This document shows, piece by piece, positions 24,141 to 37,158 of a stretch of DNA of 64,000 nt. How positions within the stretch are numbered: position 1 is the first letter of the stretch; each line of letters begins with the position of its first letter. This stretch comes from Welwitschia mirabilis (Eukaryota; Gnetophyta; Gnetopsida; Welwitschiales). The notes beneath the pieces were generated by a model. It was not told where the DNA came from, did not search any database, and worked only from the letters and a program-made list of their open reading frames with translations. The position numbers were made by a program, and so were the translations under genes. The stretch lies in the NCBI GenBank assembly GCA_051453625.1, contig JBOZIK010000001.1, positions 261,221,447 to 261,285,446 on the forward strand. Reading direction: 5' to 3'.

Positions 24141-26253
24141 TGTTTCTTATTATGGATTCAATTACATTATTGAATGACTTATGATTAATGGGGATTATTA
24201 AAAATCAGCTAAACCTTCTTGCATCACTATCATTCCATGAAAGTTATAAGTTGGCATACTTAGAACCCAATAAGCATCATAATTTTGGTGCATGTGCTGC
24301 CTTAAGGCTAGAATAATAAAAAGGGGGATCATTAAAGAATAGGTAAAGAAGATTTATAACTTAGTGAGTAACCCTAATTAGAATTATACTCATCCAATAT
24401 TCTTCTTCTAGCTTAGTTTCCTACTCATGTGTTTCTTTCTTCTGAGAAAATGTGACTTTTAGGAATACCTAATCCTTGATTTAATAGTAGCTAGTATATT
24501 AGAGGATATATGTTTCTACTCTCTTAGGAGATGTTATTATATGAAATTAATGAGTCTTAAAATATATGAAAGATATTTATTCTAACCATAATAAATACAC
24601 TTAATTATATAAATTAAAAGTGTTAAATATAAGTATCTTTGTGAGTATACAAATGGCCAAAATGGATAGGTAAATGAATAGATATATCATTATTATAAAC
24701 ATATTAATAAAATTATATATAGTAATCTTATTATGTATACATATATAATTTATATGTCTAACCAACAAATAAATATAATGATCATGTTTATATATAATTT
24801 AAGAAAATTATGTCTACATATATTTGTAGAAACATAAAGATTTTTTTAAAACAATGTTCATATATATATATAATGAGCTTATATATAGTTTTCTNNNNNN
24901 NNNNNNNNNNNNNNNNNNNNNNNNNNNNNNNNNNNNNNNNNNNNNNNNNNNNNNNNNNNNNNNNNNNNNNNNNNNNNNNNNNNNNNNNNNNNNNNNNNNN
25001 NNNNNNNNNNNNNNNNNNNNNNNNNNNNNNNNNNNNNNNNNNNNNNNNNNNNNNNNNNNNNNNNNNNNNNNNNNNNNNNNNNNNNNNNNNNNNNNNNNNN
25101 NNNNNNNNNNNNNNNNNNNNNNNNNNNNNNNNNNNNNNNNNNNNNNNNNNNNNNNNNNNNNNNNNNNNNNNNNNNNNNNNNNNNNNNNNNNNNNNNNNNN
25201 NNNNNNTATTTGTGAGCATACAAAGGGCCAAAATGGAGAGGTAAATGAATAGATGTATTATTATTATAAACTCATTAATAAAATTATATATAGTAATCTT
25301 ATTATGTATACATATATAATTTATATGTCTAACCAACATATAAATATAATGACCATGTTTATATATAATTTAAGAAAATTATGTCTACATATATTTCTAG
25401 AAACATAAAGATTTTTTTAAAATAATAGTCATTTAAATANNNNNNNNNNNNNNNNNNNNNNNNNNNNNNNNNNNNNNNNNNNNNNNNNNNNNNNNNNNNN
25501 NNNNNNNNNNNNNNNNNNNNNNNNNNNNNNNNNNNNNNNNNNNNNNNNNNNNNNNNNNNNNNNNNNNNNNNNNNNNNNNNNNNNNNNNNNNNNNNNNNNN
25601 NNNNNNNNNNNNNNNNNNNNNNNNNNNNNNNNNNNNNNNNNNNNNNNNNNNNNNNNNNNNNNNNNNNNNNNNNNNNNNNNNNNNNNNNNNNNNNNNNNNN
25701 NNNNNNNNNNNNNNNNNNNNNNNNNNNNNNNNNNNNNNNNNNNNNNNNNNNNNNNNNNNNNNNNNNNNNNNNNNNNNNNNNNNNNNNNNNNNNNNNNNNN
25801 NNNNNNNNNNNNNNNNNNNNNNNNNNNNNNNNNNNNNNNNNNNNNNNNNNNNNNNNNNNNNNNNNNNNNNNNNNNNNNNNNNNNNNNNNNNNNNNNNNNN
25901 NNNNNNNNNNNNNNNNNNNNNNNNNNNNNNNNNNNNNNNNNNNNNNNNNNNNNNNNNNNNNNNNNNNNNNNNNNNNNNNNNNNNNNNNNNNNNNNNNNNN
26001 NNNNNNNNNNNNNNNNNNNNNNNNNNNNNNNNNNNNNNNNNNNNNNNNNNNNNNNNNNNNNNNNNNNNNNNNNNNNNNNNNNNNNNNNNNNNNNNNNNNN
26101 NNNNNNNNNNNNNNNNNNNNNNNNNNNNNNNNNNNNNNNNNNNNNNNNNNNNNNNNNNNNNNNNNNNNNNNNNNNNNNNNNNNNNNNNNNNNNNNNNNNN
26201 NNNNNNNNNNNNNNNNNNNNNNNNNNNNNNNNNNNNNNNNNNNNNNNNNNNNN
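24141..26253. other. AT-rich DNA and two large gaps
   Basis: It includes gaps 24895-25206 (312 N) and 25440-26253 (814 N). A segment of about 130 bp is present twice (24750-24880 and 25310-25440) and partly at 22510-22610. Frames that appear open across the N runs are meaningless. Confidence 0.5.
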
Positions 26254-26350
26254 TTTAATGTTTTGAAGTAGCTGCAAGCCAAATTTTTGACAACGACGTC
26301 GAGATAATCTAAATAGATTTGTAGAATGAATGAATGCATGTGGATTCTTC
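26254..26350. other. Short CpG-containing patch
   Basis: The hexamer-like core 'gacaacgacgtcgagata' and a nearby 'ttcgaa' give five CG dinucleotides within 97 bp, far above the surrounding DNA. It lies directly after the 814-N gap. On the minus strand it reads 'FRLSRRRCQKFGLQLL', without recognisable family. Confidence 0.5.
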
Positions 26351-26359
26351 TTTCGAATC

Positions 26360-27160
26360 ATCCCAAGATAGTATAATTTTTTGATTCTTTAAAAGGAGAA
26401 CTTTATATCCTTAGGTATTTGTTTTATATATGATTAAAACGAAAAAAAACTTAAGCATGTAATTCTAGCCTATTGTAATGCTATAATAAACAAAAATACA
26501 AAATTACAATCCAAATACTATGAATTATTTAAAAATATAAGAGTGGACAATCTAGAATTAATGAGGTGTTTTGTTGGTCTTTTCTAAGAAAATGGTTTAC
26601 TACATGGGATGAGGTATCTAGGACCATATTTTACAAATATATAGAAATCTTCTTATGAATTTTATTTCTATTACCATTTTGTTGTGGTGTGCTTAACATA
26701 GTTATTAACATCTCATATTTTTTGACTTTAAGAATTTCATAAATTTATTTTAACATATTCCAATTCATTATTTGTTAATATTATCATAATTTTATCACTA
26801 CCTTTTTTTCCAATAAAATTTTATTATAGTTTTAAATTATCAAACATATAATTTATGTTTAAAGCATTTCACACCAATCTTCCTAAGGAATTTATTAATG
26901 AAAGTGATAAAATATTAGTTCCTTTATTCACGGTTTATAAAAATAAAAATTTATCAATTCTAAACTATTCTTCACCTATTATTAATTTACTTAAGTAATC
27001 TTTTATGGTCTTTTTCAAAATTTGGGCTTTACAGTTTAGAGTATTAATAGTTCCTCTTAACTAAAAAATGACTAACTTAATCATATTAAAGATTTTCTTT
27101 TAAAGTATTCTATAGATTCTACATTTTAGAAATCATGAATTAGTATGAAAACTCTTAAAA
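26360..27160. repeat. 0.8-kb direct repeat, copy 2
   Basis: Homologous to 23310-24140. It is followed by the AT-rich flank of the chromovirus 3' side. Confidence 0.65.
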
Positions 27161-27378
27161 TTTTATTAAGATAATAATACCTCTTGATTTATTAATATTT
27201 TTCATTCAAGTTAAATTATATTCCCTTACAACTTTCATATGAGATATGATATATGAACTTTTGTAGTATTTATAATTTTCTTTCATAATTTAATCATCAA
27301 ATTTCATTTCTTTTATAATATACCTTTTAACCACTTTGAAAATCATAATAGAATTTACAAGTTAAAATTAAATATATT

Positions 27379-29004
27379 TCTTAAATAGATATTTTAAAAA
27401 TCATAATATAAATTAAGGTGGAAGAATAATAGTTTTATTAATTTTATTGGTCAAAGTTAAAGGAATATAGTATTACCTTGGCCCTTTCTAATGGCCCTTA
27501 AGGATTAGTCAAGTTGTTTTAGATTAATTTTACTTAGAATTTCCATCTACACCTAATTCATTAATATTATACCTTATTAAGGAACATGTATAAAGAAACA
27601 AAATTTTATATGGATTGTAGATTACCTTAATCAACCTTCATTACATACTTAATAAATATGTAAAAAAAGGAGATGAATTTCATATTTACATGAAATAATT
27701 AGTATTTAATAATTGTATTTAAAATGAAACTTAAAGATCCACATTTTGCATTTCTAATCATTTAGTTCATCCTTAAGAATTGGTTCTCCTTCCATAGGTG
27801 TAGCATAGATTTCTTTTCATGATCTTAATAGAACTGCTCCATTCTTTTATTTAAAAAGTTAGCATCTTACATAGGAATTTATTTTAGTAATTATTTAAGT
27901 GTTATTTTCATATAATAGAAATGTGTTTTATGTTAAATAAAGTTTTAGGATGTATTAAAGAGTTGGAAAAAGATATGATACATATACTCCCTATTTTCCC
28001 ATACATTTAAAGCCTAATTAAATCATATTACTAAAACTTCATTGAAATTATTATTTCTAATATTTTTAGTCTAGAATTTTATTATTTATCAGGTTTAAAC
28101 ATTAAAGGTAAGAATTTACTTGAGTACTATATTTTGGTAANNNNNNNNNNNNNNNNNNNNNNNNNNNNNNNNNNNNNNNNNNNNNNNNNNNNNNNNNNNN
28201 NNNNNNNNNNNNNNNNNNNNNNNNNNNNNNNNNNNNNNNNTTCTTAAATAGATATTTTAAAAATCATAATTTAAAATAAGGTGGAAGAATAACAATTTTA
28301 TTAATTTTATTGGTCAAAGTTAAAGGCATATAGTATTACCTTGGTCCTCTCTATTGGCCCTTAGGGATTAGTCAAGTTGTTTTAGATTTCTTTTACCTAG
28401 CATTTCCGCCTCCACCTAATTCCTTAATCTTATACCTTATTAAGGAACATGTATAAAGAAATAATACTTTATATGGATTGTAGATTACCTTAATCAACCT
28501 TCATTACATACCTAATAAATATGTAAAAAAAGAGGATGAATTTCATATTTACATGAAATAATTAGTATTTAATAATTTTATTTAAAATGAAACTTAAAGA
28601 TCCACATTTCATATTTCTAATCATTTAGCTCATCCTTAAGAATTAGTTCTCATTCCATAGGTGTAGCACAGATTTCTTTTCATGATCTTAATAAAATTGC
28701 TCCATTCTTTTAATTAAAAAAGTTAGCATATCACATAGGAATTTATTTTAGTAATTATTTAAGTCTTATTTTCATATAATAGAAATGTGTTTTATGTCAA
28801 AAGAAAGTTTTAGGATGTATTAAAGAGTTGGAAAAAGGTATGATACATATACTCCCTATTTTCCCATACATTTAGAGCCTAATTAAACCATATTACTAAA
28901 ACTTCTTTGAAATTATTATTTCTAATATTTTTAGTCTATATTTTTATTATTTATAAGGGATAAACATCAAAGGTAAGAATTTACTTGAGTACTATATTTT
29001 GGTA
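27379..29004. other. Overlapping contig ends around gap 28141-28240
   Basis: 27379-28140 and 28241-29004 are copies about 8% different by eye. The left contig stops at 'attttggtaa', which the right contig reaches at 29004 before carrying on into integrase. The chromodomain is therefore present twice in the scaffold but probably once in the genome. Confidence 0.8.
28820..28935 (-). pseudogene. Chromovirus chromodomain, decayed
   Basis: The minus frame reads NNNFKEVLVIWFN, then ALNVWENREY and FFQLF. This follows the chromodomain pattern '(V)xxxLVKWKG...(A)TWE...(L)...(F)', with the aromatic-cage Trp positions partly kept. It lies just downstream of the integrase tail, where plant chromoviruses carry it. 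The overlap copy is at about 27950-28065. Confidence 0.7.
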
Positions 29005-29145
29005 ATCCAAAATATACTTATGAATCTTCTCTTTATAGTAGGGTTTAAGTAGGCTGATGTGAAAGACTAGATAGATCTTAGATCTCTTAGGAGAATGTAT
29101 ATCATAGACTAATTGTCCTATTATTTACATGGTCTTAAAGAATTC
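28985..29145 (-). pseudogene. Chromovirus integrase C-terminal segment
   Basis: The minus frame gives IGQLVYDIHSPKRS followed by VFHISLLKPYYKEK. It corresponds to the conserved 'GPxxYxLxLP...HPVFHVSLLKPY' block that ends integrase in plant gypsy elements. It is in the same orientation as the core at 29430-29900. Confidence 0.85.
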
Positions 29146-29429
29146 ATAGTAGTTATACATATTTCCCTAATTTCAAATAACTCCTCTCTAGTTTAACTTA
29201 TAATGGAGATTGATCATCCACTTGAAATATGTAATTAGAGTTATTCTAATTATAATACCTCTTGTATCTATATTAGATTACTTATAGCTTATGTGTAATC
29301 TTTCTTATGAATTCTTTCATGAGTTTTACTTATGTATGTAAATTTTTTTCTAACATCTTCAATTTTATATTTTAAATCTAAATATCTAACATGGATTAAA
29401 TAGTTTCTTTCATGAATGGCCTTGAAGGG

Positions 29430-30247
29430 TAAGCACTAGTTGAAGGTATGGAAAGTTTGATTGCATATAAAGTTTTATAAATATAAGAAATGTTTTTAAT
29501 GCCATAGCTTTATAGCTATAAAATCACTTAATGTATCTTTTAGAATTGTATTTTTCTTTTTTATTTAGCCATCAATATCTAAATGATATATAGTACTAAA
29601 TTAAACCTTGATACCTAGGTGCTGTATTAATTTTTATCAAAATTTACATATGAATTTAGGATCTCTATTTGAAACTATTACCATTGGAATTTCATTCAGA
29701 ACAATTCTTTCATAAAATATAAGATTCTTCGTTTATGATATTAATGATTTTTACTGATATAAAGAAAGACAACTTAATTAGTCTATCCACACATATAAAT
29801 ATGACATCATATTTCTTCTTGAATGAGAGGTAGCCTAATGGTGAAATCCATTATGATTTCCTTCAAATTTCACATTGGAACTTTAAAATATTAAAAAATC
29901 CATATAGGTATACCTTGATTAATATTAACTTATTAACAAGTGAAATAACTTCTTTTGAAATATTTAAAGTCTTTCTTCATTATTGACTAAAAGTAATACT
30001 CCCTTCTTACATGGTAATTTCTTGTAAATATAATATCTCTATAATAAGGTACTCTATGGATTTCCAATGTTAAATTTATTGTTCATTCTTCTTAAGGTAT
30101 AACAAGTTTTATTTTCTATGTTAAAAATATTTATTAGAAGAAGATAAACTTTTCAAAATTTTTTGCTTCTTATATTACTTAAAAGATATTTTTAAAGTAT
30201 TAGTCCTTTGGAGTAGCTTATCTGAAGTAGTTATTAAGATTCGATGT
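29430..30247 (-). pseudogene. Chromovirus integrase zinc region and catalytic core
   Basis: From 30240 downward the minus strand reads the pre-integrase block (REYYF...IMKKDFKYFKRSYFTC), then IIMDFTIRLPL (first catalytic Asp region), VDRLIKLSFF, and IVSNRDPKF near 29638-29684. The last is the 'SDRDxxF' motif with the second catalytic Asp changed to Asn, a G-to-A change. Stops and frameshifts are common. The segment begins exactly where the nested copia LTR ends (30248), and its RNase H partner lies beyond that element at 40.6 kb. Confidence 0.85.
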
Positions 30248-32249
30248 TGAGGATCATTGAACTTAGAGGGAAGGGGAGAATGAGTTCTACAAAATAATAT
30301 TTTTATAATAATAGAATGAAAAAATATTAGTAAATACCTTATAAAGATAATGTGGTTCCCAATTTGGTACATTCACACACAGAGAATAGCTTCCTTTCAC
30401 ACTTCTCAATATTATCAAATTATAATAAAATAGTAGTTTTATAGCATACTACTAATCTTATAATAATTAGATCCTCCTTGCAAGGTAGAACTCTCTTTTC
30501 CATAGGACAATAGTAGTTTTCAAGGCACATTACAAACCTTATGATAATGACATTCTCCTTACAAGGCAACACTCTCTTTCCTATAGGGAAATAGTCGTTT
30601 TATTGATGTACCACAAACCTTACAATAATAAGAGTTTCCTTGCAAGATAGCATTCTCGTTTTCTTAGGGAAATAATCATTTTTTTATCTTACTACTAACC
30701 TTATAATAAAGAAAGTACTTACAAGCACAGTCCTAATGCACACTCATATAAGGATTGGCTTATGAAGAGTTTGATTGAATAGAAGAATAGACTTACAACA
30801 ATATTTAGAAATAAGATAGTCCAACAATGCAATATCTACAAATAAAATATGATAAAAAGCTTGAAATGTTTAGCTTTTACAAAATTCTTGAGTTATTTGT
30901 TGTGGTCATGGTCATGAGTGCAAACCAATGATATGGCAATGTAGGATTAAAGAACAAATGATTTATCCTTGAAAGCTTCTTTGCAATGATAGCTTTGATC
31001 CTTCATGAGATTCTTTAATCCCCTATGTGACTTGTTACATGTCTTAGATGTATGATCATTATATTCAAAAAGTTTTTATTTATTCCATGATATGAAAGAT
31101 TTATACTATTAAAGGAAAACTAGATCTTAATCTCAAATAGTAGCCCTTTAAAATTTCTAACGGTTGTACAATAGACAGAAAATTTCTAGGTATTAAGCAT
31201 ACATCTTTATTTTTGATGAATGTGAAATTTGATTCAAAACATCTTTAAATTTATAGATGTCCACTAATAGTCAAATGACTTTATCTTATAAACATATTTA
31301 GTGAACTTGTCCAAAATTTGATGAAAGTTGGTCTATATAATTTTTGACCCTTTATGATGATGAATTGGTAATATAAACATTAATAGCTCATCTGAAGTAT
31401 AAAATATTAGTCATAATAGAAAATTACTTTGTTATCTATTTTAATTTAGTATAGACATTTTTAAACATGTAGACATCTTTATCTTTGTTAGGTTCAAATT
31501 TTAACATNNNNNNNNNNNNNNNNNNNNNNNNNNNNNNNNNNNNNNNNNNNNNNNNNNNNNNNNNNNNNNNNNNNNNNNNNNNNNNNNNNNNNNNNNNNNN
31601 NNNNNNNNNNNNNNNNNNNNNNNNNNNNNNNNNNNNNNNNNNNNNNNNNNNNNNNNNNNNNNNNNNNNNNNNNNNNNNNNNNNNNNNNNNNNNNNNNNNN
31701 NNNNNNNNNNNNNNNNNNNNNNNNNNNNNNNNNNNNNNNNNNNNNNNNNNNNNNNNNNNNNNNNNNNNNNNNNNNNNNNNNNNNNNNNNNNNNNNNNNNN
31801 NNNNNNNNNNNNNNNNNNNNNNNNNNNNNNNNNNNNNNNNNNNNNNNNNNNNNNNNNNNNNNNNNNNNNNNNNNNNNNNNNNNNNNNNNNNNNNNNNNNN
31901 NNNNNNNNNNNNNNNNNNNNNNNNNNNNNNNNNNNNNNNNNNNNNNNNNNNNNNNCATCTTTGACTTGTGACCTAAAAGACAGTACATCAGAGATTTCTT
32001 TAATATATAGATTTATTTATTAGACATGTCCTTAATTATCTAGATATATTTATCATAAATGTCTTCCATTTTTTACACGTCTTCAGATAACTACTTTTGC
32101 ATTTCAATAACTAAACATTTTTGTGAGATATCATATTTGAAAAATATAATAATTACTTATGCTTACCATGATCTGATTTCTTTGAAATGGTGTATTCACA
32201 TAATGATATAAAATTTTTGATAAGTAGAATCATTAAAACTAGATTTACC
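30248..32249 (-). repeat. 3' LTR of the nested copia element
   Basis: It starts TGAGGATCATTGAAC like the other LTR at 38035 and ends at 'ctagatttacc' beside gap 32250-32288. It contains the 448-N gap 31508-31955, where the sister LTR has only about 10 bp (near 39346-39356), so almost nothing is missing. True length is about 1.55 kb. Internal 80-90-bp repeats ('acaatagtagttttNNaggcac') around 30480-30620 recur in both LTRs. Confidence 0.8.
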
Positions 32250-32288
32250 NNNNNNNNNNNNNNNNNNNNNNNNNNNNNNNNNNNNNNN

Positions 32289-35170
32289 AATCTTGTTAGT
32301 TTAATCTCATTTAGTTAATTAAAATTAAATATTTATGTTCTAGATAAATGAACATAATTAATTTTTTTATAATGATATTAGAGAAATAAGATATTAATTA
32401 CTTGAATAACAAATAAAAGTACATAGATAATTTTTGTAATGGCCTTTCCAAAATCATGATATTAGCCATCTAAAGAACCATGAAGAGTAAGAAAGACATA
32501 AAAAAATTTGGTAAATTCATTCAATATTATTAATAACTAATCAAGTAAGACATACTAACAGTAGTATGTCAATAATAAAATCAGAGCATAACATTTTAAA
32601 AATATGCCAACAAAAACATGGTATTAAGATATGAGAGTCTGCCAATAATGAAAGTGTGCTAATAAGTAACAAATAACAATAATGTGTACCAAAAGTCAAG
32701 AGAGATCATTAATGAATAATGGTAATACTTAGCAATCCAATTAAAAATATCAGAAATAAGAGATTTATGTAACAATATGTCCTCAAGCTAGAGTATCCAA
32801 TTGAATGAAACTTATATACCATTGATTTACCAAATTTTCTTTCCCTTTTTTGAAAGTAAATAAAAGGATTTAATCACTAAGAGGAAAGTCACTCATATAA
32901 TGTGTTCCTTAACCTTCTTCATCACTATCATCACTATGATGGATGGTGACATTTAATTGGGTATATGATGAAGATCATATGGGTAGTGTAGTATGGTGCT
33001 TCATAGAAAGACACTGAGATGTCTTACCTTGGCTCTCATAGGCCTATCTATTAATATGTTGGTATGTTTAAGAAGTAATGAATGTCCCAAAGAAATTGAT
33101 TATAACTGTCTATTCAAAGAATAATGGTAACTAAACAGAGAAAAGTGGTTGCATCTAAATAGGATTAATGTAAGATAGTAATGATGATGGTAGATGCAAT
33201 GAAGGTGGAGAAGGTAGTTGTGATAGTGAAGAGGGTTAGAAGGTTATGGTGGCTAGGTAGGATGGCAAACTATAATCTTGTAATATGTATGGTAAAAGAT
33301 AAAAGGTTGTACATCTAAGCTCTTAAACTCTATCTATTACTGCTACCTCTATTATAATGGACTGAGAGTCTATTATCTCCCTCATACTTGTGCCTTCATG
33401 GAAATTTAATACTCCTTTGATGCTTATTCCTCATCTCTAAATGCATCCTCTATAGAATCCCTATTAACTACTCTGCTAAAGTCATATCCTATGTCATGTA
33501 TAGCTATAGGTATTACTTCTTCTTCTATTTCCTCTTTTGAATCTAATCATGAAAGAGTCCTCATGGATTTCCAATTCTCTACTAGCCCTACATTTATTTA
33601 GGCTCATTAAATTTATATCAATTTTAAAAATTATTTTAGCTATTTTCATCAATTCCTTTTTAATAGATGAAGAGCTATTAATAGTAGTAGAATAAGATCA
33701 TTGAAATTACAAAGGAATCTACTTGTGCCCTTACCTGGTGGCACTGGTACTCTCTCTCTTTTATTAAACTTTACGAGTAATCTCATTTGGTGAATAAAAT
33801 TAACTTAAAAAATAAAAAGACGAGCATTGCTAATGATTAAACTAATAAGACAAGGATGACCAAGCATCTAGCCCCTATAAAAGAAAAAGATAATATTCAT
33901 GTATAATATAAAATCCAAATCTATCTTTAATCTAGTAAGAAAATAGTAAACAACAAAGATCTATGTGAATTTATAATAATTGTAACTTTCTTCTCTAACC
34001 AAATTATTATAAAACTTGATCAAGCTGAGAATAGAGGAATCTAGAATCATATCTTTCCTCTCTATCTTTTCCATGAAATTCATTCGAGTATGCTTAAAAT
34101 AAATATTCTTCATAATCTATCATGATACAGTAACAACTCTAGAAGTCAAAATTTCTTTGAATGAGTATACATGCAAGTAAGAAAGATCTAAATTGTCTAT
34201 GTAAACCAATGAATTGATAAAACTAAGAATAATGTATAATGAAGTACCTCTAACTTGAGTTTGAAAGGCACATGTGCTATTATCTATTTTGTAAATGTTA
34301 TCATAAAATTCTCATAAAGATAGTTTGAAATACTCTAATTTGATTATATGATCATTTCCCATCCCAGTCATGTGAGATAAGAAATAAGCTAATCTTTTTA
34401 CTATCTTTGAAAACCAAGAGTTATTTCTACAATAATGAAGTTTCTTTTTCATGTTCTATATATTATGGCTACTTCCTCATGATAGAATTGAGGCTTATAN
34501 NNNNNNNNNNNNNNNNNNNNNNNNNNNNNNNNNNNNNNNNNNNNNNNNNNNNNNNNNNNNNNNNNNNNNNNNNNNNNNNNNNNNNNNNNNNNNNNNNNNC
34601 TATGATCTTGGTTGCTCTAAAACTTGTTCTTTGTCTTTAGAAATATCAATTAACTTTTTTATAGTCATCTTTATCAGATATATGGAAACAAATTCTTCAT
34701 AAAACAACTAAAATATAAGAAACATAAAAAATTCCCACTTGTGTAATGAAAAACCCTATTATTGCTTTTGATGAATATTTCTTAGGAATCTAAGATGTAT
34801 TGATAGTGAAATCTAAGAAAATAAGCCTTAATAAATCTTCTAAAAAAGACACCTATTGAGTGGAAATTTAAAAATGAGATTTAGTGTCCCATTTTCCAAA
34901 TAAATAGAGTTAAAACCCTTAGTATTTAGCATATTTTAATGTCAGTAATAGTATAGTTGAGTTTTCTATGACCTAAAAGACATCTCAAATGTAAAAATTA
35001 GATATATGTAAACTTAAATACATCTTTTATTAAAAAATTTTCAATAGGTTTTTCCATTATCAAGATGTCTACAAAATTTAAGACTTCAATTTTAAAAAAT
35101 TAAAATAGTATTCCTTTCCTTCAAAGTTATCTCTAATACTTAAGATGTCTACGTACAAGATATCTACAAA
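32289..35170 (-). other. 3' half of the copia interior, no domain recognised
   Basis: This should hold integrase core, RT and RNase H but I could not align any of the usual copia blocks. 33170-33290 is a purine-rich 'gatgatggtag' and 'gaaggtggagaagg' stretch on the plus strand. Gap 34500-34599 is the only 100-N gap without an evident overlap of its flanks. 34980-35170 contains repeated 'agatgtct' motifs like those in the LTRs. Confidence 0.4.
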
Positions 35171-35179
35171 ACTAAAGAT

Positions 35180-35400
35180 CTAAAATGACATTTCTAGATT
35201 TTTAAAAAGATCTATGACTATTAAAAACATAACAATATTACTTTGAAAAAGTAAATAACAAGCACATAATTTAACTTTTACTATTACATATAAGCATAAT
35301 CTCAACTCAAAAGATAAATACAATGTGAATTTGAGAATGTAAATGATATTACCTACTAGCTTACCTAATTTGACAAGACTCAATCTCTAAGTTCCTGCAC
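35180..35400 (-). pseudogene. Copia pre-integrase/integrase start, decayed
   Basis: A 67-codon frame includes KLGKLVGNIIYILKF, resembling the '(K)LxxxxLVxGLPxLKF' block before copia integrase, and VIDLFKNLEM, resembling 'HxDLFGPxxxxS'. It follows the protease segment in the correct order. Confidence 0.5.
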
Positions 35401-35759
35401 TTCTTTATATAGCTTTTAGTACCTTAAGACTTTTTAATTACATTGCTAAGTAGATCATTAATATATTGTATCATAATTCCTTTATTATATTTTTTGTATT
35501 ATATTAAGTCTTTTTTATATGATTTACAAATTTGAATACCTTTTAATCTAGAAGATCCTCATACCATTTCCATTTTGATCAAGTCTTTCTTTCCATGACT
35601 AGACTTTTTGTGCTAACGCTTTTCTTCTTTTATTTTGCTTAACAAACATATGGTTTCATTGTTAGAAATATCTTCCAAAGTAGTAATATATACATTTTTC
35701 TTCCTAATACTAACAAATAAAACTTTGATATAATTTATACTCTAATAATTCAATCATCT

Positions 35760-36015
35760 GTTATAAATATAATAGAAAATTTTCATCATAAAGTTGACTT
35801 ACACTAAAGAGATTGTATTATAAACCTTATACAAGAAAAATATCCTTTATCTCTAGTTGATTTTCTCCTCTTATAGTAACAATACCTTTGACTGGTTCTT
35901 TTGTACTATCTCCAAAGGTTATAACTTCTTCATCTTATTCTATCAAGGTAGTAAAACTAGATTTGTCTTCTATCATATGCCTTAAACATCCACTATCAAC
36001 ATACTAATCATGATT
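35760..36015 (-). pseudogene. Copia protease / GAG-pre-integrase segment
   Basis: The minus frame reads VDSGCLRHM, which is the 'WxxDSGCSRHMTG' protease motif with Asp-Ser-Gly kept. It continues SFTTL, ITFGDSTKEPVKGI and NLFSVSQL (the usual 'NLLSISQL'). Only a few stops interrupt it, so this is one of the best-kept coding pieces in the window. Confidence 0.9.
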
Positions 36016-36834
36016 CTTCACTATTATAAGTGTATTTTATGATAGAAGTCATAGTTTTGCTTTTCATATCCATACATTTCGAAGTTTATCCTACACAAAA
36101 CAATGTATCATTCTATCATGCCATTTGGTATTGTTAGTATAATACTTGTTTTTAAATTTCATTGAATATTTATGTTGATAATTACCTCTATTGTGATAAT
36201 AATAGAAAATGGTATTATTTGTTAATGCTAAATGTTCATACCTTAACTTATAATTCCATTTATTAAATAAGGAGGCTGAAGTACTAGTTATGGCTTTATT
36301 GTATCCTAAGCCACTTTTGTCATTTAATATTCTACATTGCTCAAGCATGATATTTAAAGTCTCCTTTCCTAGGGTAAATTTTTTAGTCATTGTCTTTTAA
36401 TCTAATAGTTTTCATTTTACATACTTCAAATGATATGTTAATTTGCTAATCTCATCTTTGAGAGCTGAGTTTTTAGAGGATAATTTATTATAGATATTAT
36501 TTTATTATTTATAGATTTCTTCATGATTATGAAGTAAGTCTTTCATCTTAGTACATAATTTTGGTAGTTTAAAACATTCTTTAGAAAGTAAGTTGTATAC
36601 TTATTAAAGATCAATACTTATGTCATCTTTACTTTTTTAATCATTCTCTTATTTTATCTCATTACTTTCTTCCTGAAAGTGTGTAATAGCCATATAAGAA
36701 GGATAAGACTTTTCATTATTAGACATTTCTTCTTATGTTGCTTCTTTATCATTGTCCCATCCTATAAAGAGGGATTTCTTGTTATTTGGCTCTTTCTTTT
36801 ATTCGTTATCCTACACTTTATTAGAACTAGAACA

Positions 36835-36890
36835 TTCTAAGGCTATATAATCTCTTCAACCACATACCTAACATTCTATTTTGGAAACAT
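36835..36890 (-). pseudogene. Copia gag zinc knuckle, His-to-Tyr
   Basis: The minus frame reads IEC-x-VCG-x-RDYIALEC, the Cys-x2-Cys-x4-His-x4-Cys knuckle with His replaced by Tyr (CAC/CAT to TAT) and two stops where codons such as TGG or CAA would be expected. Confidence 0.7.
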
Positions 36891-37074
36891 CAAAAAAATA
36901 AGTATTAATATAATATTTACCTTTAAAATTACCTATGCCTTGAAATCTGGATGGCCTTTTAAATTCATATCTTTTCTTGTACTTATGTAAAAGAAGTCTT
37001 TTTACTTTCCTTGTGATGAGTGTAAATTTCTCATTTTTTCATCATTAGAGTAATCTTATTTTTATTCTTCTTTT

Positions 37075-37125
37075 GCCTTTCCTTTTGAATTTTGTTTTGT
37101 GCTTTCACTTATCTTAAGAGTAATT

Positions 37126-37158
<33 letters not shown>

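Noticed and set aside
25359-26361. Minus-strand frames of over 300 codons
   Set aside because: They span the 814-N gap; the real sequence at the ends shows no coding signal beyond the short CpG patch.
31485-31988. Frames of about 160 codons on both strands
   Set aside because: They are made of the 448-N gap, which the sister LTR shows to be nearly empty.
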